Assembly (NCBI GenBank): GCA_000196815.1
Contig: FP929003.1
Location: 4,053,501-4,117,500 of the forward strand
Direction: 5' to 3'
DNA: 64,000 bases
DNA from: Nitrospira defluvii
GTDB taxonomy: Bacteria > Nitrospirota > Nitrospiria > Nitrospirales > Nitrospiraceae
In this document: one piece after another, positions 61,965-64,000 of the stretch
How positions within the stretch are numbered: the first letter of the stretch is position 1
How the letters are laid out: every line of letters starts with the position of its first letter
The notes under the pieces: generated by a model
The model's input: only the letters and a program-made list of their open reading frames with translations
The model's database searches: none
What the model was told of the DNA's origin: nothing
Program-made: the position numbers and the translations under genes

Positions 61965-61994
61965 ACTATAGTCTCCGCTTCTTTTTCTTGTCAA
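61965..61994 (-). promoter_or_regulatory. Near-consensus promoter for dsrE2-tusA
   Basis: A perfect TTGACA and TATAGT are 18 bp apart. The transcript should start near 61958, leaving a leader of about 48 nt. Confidence 0.75.
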
Positions 61995-62069
61995 GAAATG
62001 CGGGGTCAGCAGCGGGGTTTGGACGGCCGGATCGCACCCTCTGCGGCTTCGCCTCGTGCGGCCGCTTGC

Positions 62070-62098
62070 TTGACCTGTTGCAGGCCCGCCGTTATAGT
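62070..62098 (+). promoter_or_regulatory. Promoter for the Rieske oxygenase
   Basis: TTGACC and TATAGT are 17 bp apart. The start near 62105 leaves a leader of about 50 nt. It faces away from the dsrE2-tusA promoter, 75 bp apart at the -35 ends. Confidence 0.75.
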
Positions 62099-62154
62099 CG
62101 GATCGACGATGAACAGTCTCGCTCATCGCGACAACCCTGGCAACTGCATCACTC

Positions 62155-63243
62155 ATGAGCACAGACCTCATCACCGAACTCAAGCCGAGTAAGAGCGCCC
62201 CGCTCTTCGGCTTCTGGTATCCGGCCAGCACGAGCACGGCTCTGGCAGTCGGCCAGATGCAAACCCAGGTGATGCTAGGACAACCGATTCTCGTCTGCCG
62301 TAACAAGCAGGGCCAGGTGGCGGCCATGCGCGACATCTGCCCCCATCGTGGCATGCCGCTCTCGTTCGGACAGTTTGATGGAGAGCGCGTCGAATGCGCC
62401 TACCACGGATGGCAGTTCGATACCTGCGGCCGCTGCCGCCATATTCCGGCCTTGGTGGAAGGATCCCCGCTCCAACCGGAAAAGATCGGCATCACCTCCT
62501 ATCCCTGCCAGGATCAGGACGGCTATATCTGGGTGTTTCTCCCGGATCCGCAGCAGCCGAAGCTGCCGGTTCCGGAATTGCCGCGCCTCCCGCTCCCGTC
62601 CAAACCCTATCGCATGATCCAGATCTCGACGATATTGGACTGCACGATCGACGACGGCATCGTCGGGCTCATGGACCCGGCCCACGGTCCCTTTGTGCAC
62701 CAGAGCTCCTGGTGGCGTACCAAAGCCAGCATGCACGACAAGGCCAAGACCTTCGAGCCGATTCCGAACGGGTTTCGTATGGTTCCCCATGCGCCGTCGA
62801 AGAACAGCGGACCCTACAAGCTCCTCAACCGGCTCTACGGCGGTCCCTTGACGACGACCATCGACTTTGTGCTCCCTAATCAACGCTTCGAGTTCGTGCA
62901 ATGCGGTTCGATGTACGTCTCTTCGCGTGCCACGGTCACGCCCGTCGGCGAACAACAATGCCGGATCGATTTTGCCGCGGCCTGGAACATCCTTCCGTGG
63001 CTGCCGTTTGCCAAGCCGCTGTTCCGTTATTTCGCCAACATCTTCATGAAGCAGGACAAGCAGGCGATGGAACGGCAAGCCGTGGGACTGAAATACAAAC
63101 CGGCGCTCATGCTGATCGATGACGCCGATACGCCCGCCAAGTGGTACTACAAACTGAAGGCCGCCCATCTCGCCGCCGTCCAAACCGGACGTCCCTTAGA
63201 CCATCCGCTGAAAGACCGCGTGACGCTTCGCTGGAGAAGTTAG
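62155..63243 (+). CDS. Rieske non-heme iron oxygenase, alpha subunit type
   Basis: The 362-residue protein begins with a Rieske domain: CPHRGMPL and CAYHGWQFD are the [2Fe-2S] ligands. The catalytic domain has the mononuclear iron site D-x-x-H-x4-H in LMDPAHGPFVHQSSWW and the far-acidic ligand later in the chain. The layout is closest to the oxygenases acting on chlorophyll, vanillate or polycyclic compounds; the substrate is unknown. The small Rieske ferredoxin at 35197 could donate electrons but is far away. It has its own promoter. Confidence 0.88.
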   Translation: MSTDLITELKPSKSAPLFGFWYPASTSTALAVGQMQTQVMLGQPILVCRNKQGQVAAMRDICPHRGMPLSFGQFDGERVECAYHGWQFDTCGRCRHIPALVEGSPLQPEKIGITSYPCQDQDGYIWVFLPDPQQPKLPVPELPRLPLPSKPYRMIQISTILDCTIDDGIVGLMDPAHGPFVHQSSWWRTKASMHDKAKTFEPIPNGFRMVPHAPSKNSGPYKLLNRLYGGPLTTTIDFVLPNQRFEFVQCGSMYVSSRATVTPVGEQQCRIDFAAAWNILPWLPFAKPLFRYFANIFMKQDKQAMERQAVGLKYKPALMLIDDADTPAKWYYKLKAAHLAAVQTGRPLDHPLKDRVTLRWRS

Positions 63244-63252
63244 CCGACCGGG

Positions 63253-64000
63253 TTATTTGAGCTGGTGACTCGTGCCGTGGTTCGGCTCGTTCAAGAGCGC
63301 CATGGCCCGACGAATCTGGTCGCGGGATCCGAGCAGCGTGACGACATCGCCGGCCTGCAGCCGCACGGTTTCGGAGGGATTCGACTGGGTGACCTGGCTG
63401 CGAGTCCAGGCAATCACCGACGCGCCGGTCCGTGGGCGAATGGAGAGTTCCGTCAGCGACTTTCCCACCGCCGGAGCCTCGTCATCGATCCGGCAGGTTT
63501 CCACTTCGACATCGGTCAGCGTCCCCCCGCGGAGATGATGGGCCAACTCCGGCATCTCGCTCCGCCGCAACAGCGCATACCCTTCGCGCCTGATTTGCTC
63601 CGCTTTTCGGGCCACAAATTCCTGCGGCAAACTGTAGGTGCGCAGCACCAGGGCAAAGATTTCGATCGACGTTTCGAACTCTTCCGGCACCACATCGTCC
63701 GCACCCAGTTGATGCAACTCTTCCAGCTCTCTCAAATAGCGCGTCCGCACGACGATGTGGAGCTTCGGATTCAATCCTTTGGCCACCTTCACCGTTCTCC
63801 GGGCCGTGAACGGATCGGACAAGGCCACGACCAGCACTTTGGCGTCGTCGATCTTCATATGCCGAAGCACGTTGGCATTCGAGCCGTCACCGTAGTAGAT
63901 CGGCACGCCATGACGCGCCTCGCGGCGCACCGTTTCACCGTCCAAGTCCAGGGCCACGTGCGGGATTTCGGTTTCGCTCAATACGCGGGCGAGGTTTCGA
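63253..64000 (-). CDS. C-terminal RCK part of a cation transporter (cut by window edge)
   Basis: The last 248 codons are visible; the frame is open to the end of the window and continues beyond. The first visible part (NLARVLSETEIPHVALDLD) is the end of an RCK-N NAD-binding domain, with GDGSNANVLRHMKI. The RCK-C domain (about the last 75 residues) has PRTGASVIAWTRSQ and LQAGDVVTLLGSRDQIRRAM. Such proteins are the regulatory tails of KefB/CPA2 potassium:proton antiporters or TrkA-type channels. Family choice needs the missing N-terminal part. Confidence 0.8.
   Translation of the reverse strand, partial: RNLARVLSETEIPHVALDLDGETVRREARHGVPIYYGDGSNANVLRHMKIDDAKVLVVALSDPFTARRTVKVAKGLNPKLHIVVRTRYLRELEELHQLGADDVVPEEFETSIEIFALVLRTYSLPQEFVARKAEQIRREGYALLRRSEMPELAHHLRGGTLTDVEVETCRIDDEAPAVGKSLTELSIRPRTGASVIAWTRSQVTQSNPSETVRLQAGDVVTLLGSRDQIRRAMALLNEPNHGTSHQLK

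Noticed and set aside
1..64000. CRISPR array, prophage or intact IS element
   Set aside because: No regularly spaced repeats, integrase, capsid or transposase genes were seen; only the two palindromic elements are repeat-like.

Overview
The window is a GC-rich (about 60% by eye) stretch of bacterial chromosome. Its gene set suggests a Nitrospira-type organism (phylum Nitrospirota). The pointers are a threonine/lysine locus with an ApgM-like protein in place of a homoserine kinase, a bacterial FTCD fusion, several small periplasmic redox proteins (cupredoxin, Rieske, ferredoxin), a run of HEAT-repeat genes and many secreted proteins of unknown function. The assignment rests on remembered gene content and was not tested. 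No rRNA, CRISPR array, prophage or intact transposase was seen.

Layout. 1-2844: type IV pilus minor pseudopilins and the prepilin peptidase. 3054-8117: an orphan LuxR-type HTH protein, then rlmB, cysS, a DedA protein, surE, tRNA-Pro(GGG), a MerR protein and an IHF/HU protein. 8151-15989: a six-gene minus-strand amino-acid operon (aminotransferase, hom, thrC, ApgM-like, lysC, cimA) behind a good sigma70 promoter. 16291-22208: plus-strand pdxJ, nnrD, tsaE, lapA-like and mutS. 22314-23561: two secreted unknowns behind a near-consensus promoter with a long leader. 23935-33868: an M16 peptidase and the translation cluster rimP-nusA-infB-DUF503-rbfA-truB-rpsO-pnp. 33959-40074: a class IV aminotransferase, a chagasin-like inhibitor candidate, Rieske, DUF192, ferredoxin, cupredoxin, a membrane/spermidine-synthase fusion and a CBS protein. 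40265-41584: UDP-glucose dehydrogenase.

41606-51699 is the least explained part. Five HEAT-repeat genes lie in tandem with a secreted protein and an alkaline-phosphatase-fold protein that has lost its metal ligands. Divergent to them are a FlgT-like/LPP20-like secreted pair and an alpha/beta-hydrolase-like protein that lacks the usual nucleophile. Next, 51700-54346 is an accessory island: a lower-GC zinc-ribbon/GGDEF protein, a degraded zincin fragment, an intact zincin, and two copies of a long palindromic repeat whose edge coincides with the stop codons of the zincin gene and polA.

54344-64000 returns to core functions: polA, nth, rpsU and ftcD. It also holds two DsrE-type proteins, a TusA-like protein, a Rieske oxygenase and the C-terminal part of an RCK-domain transporter cut by the window edge. 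Start codons were moved inward wherever a Shine-Dalgarno (SD) site or domain alignment favoured an internal start. GTG and TTG starts and 4-nt stop/start overlaps are frequent.
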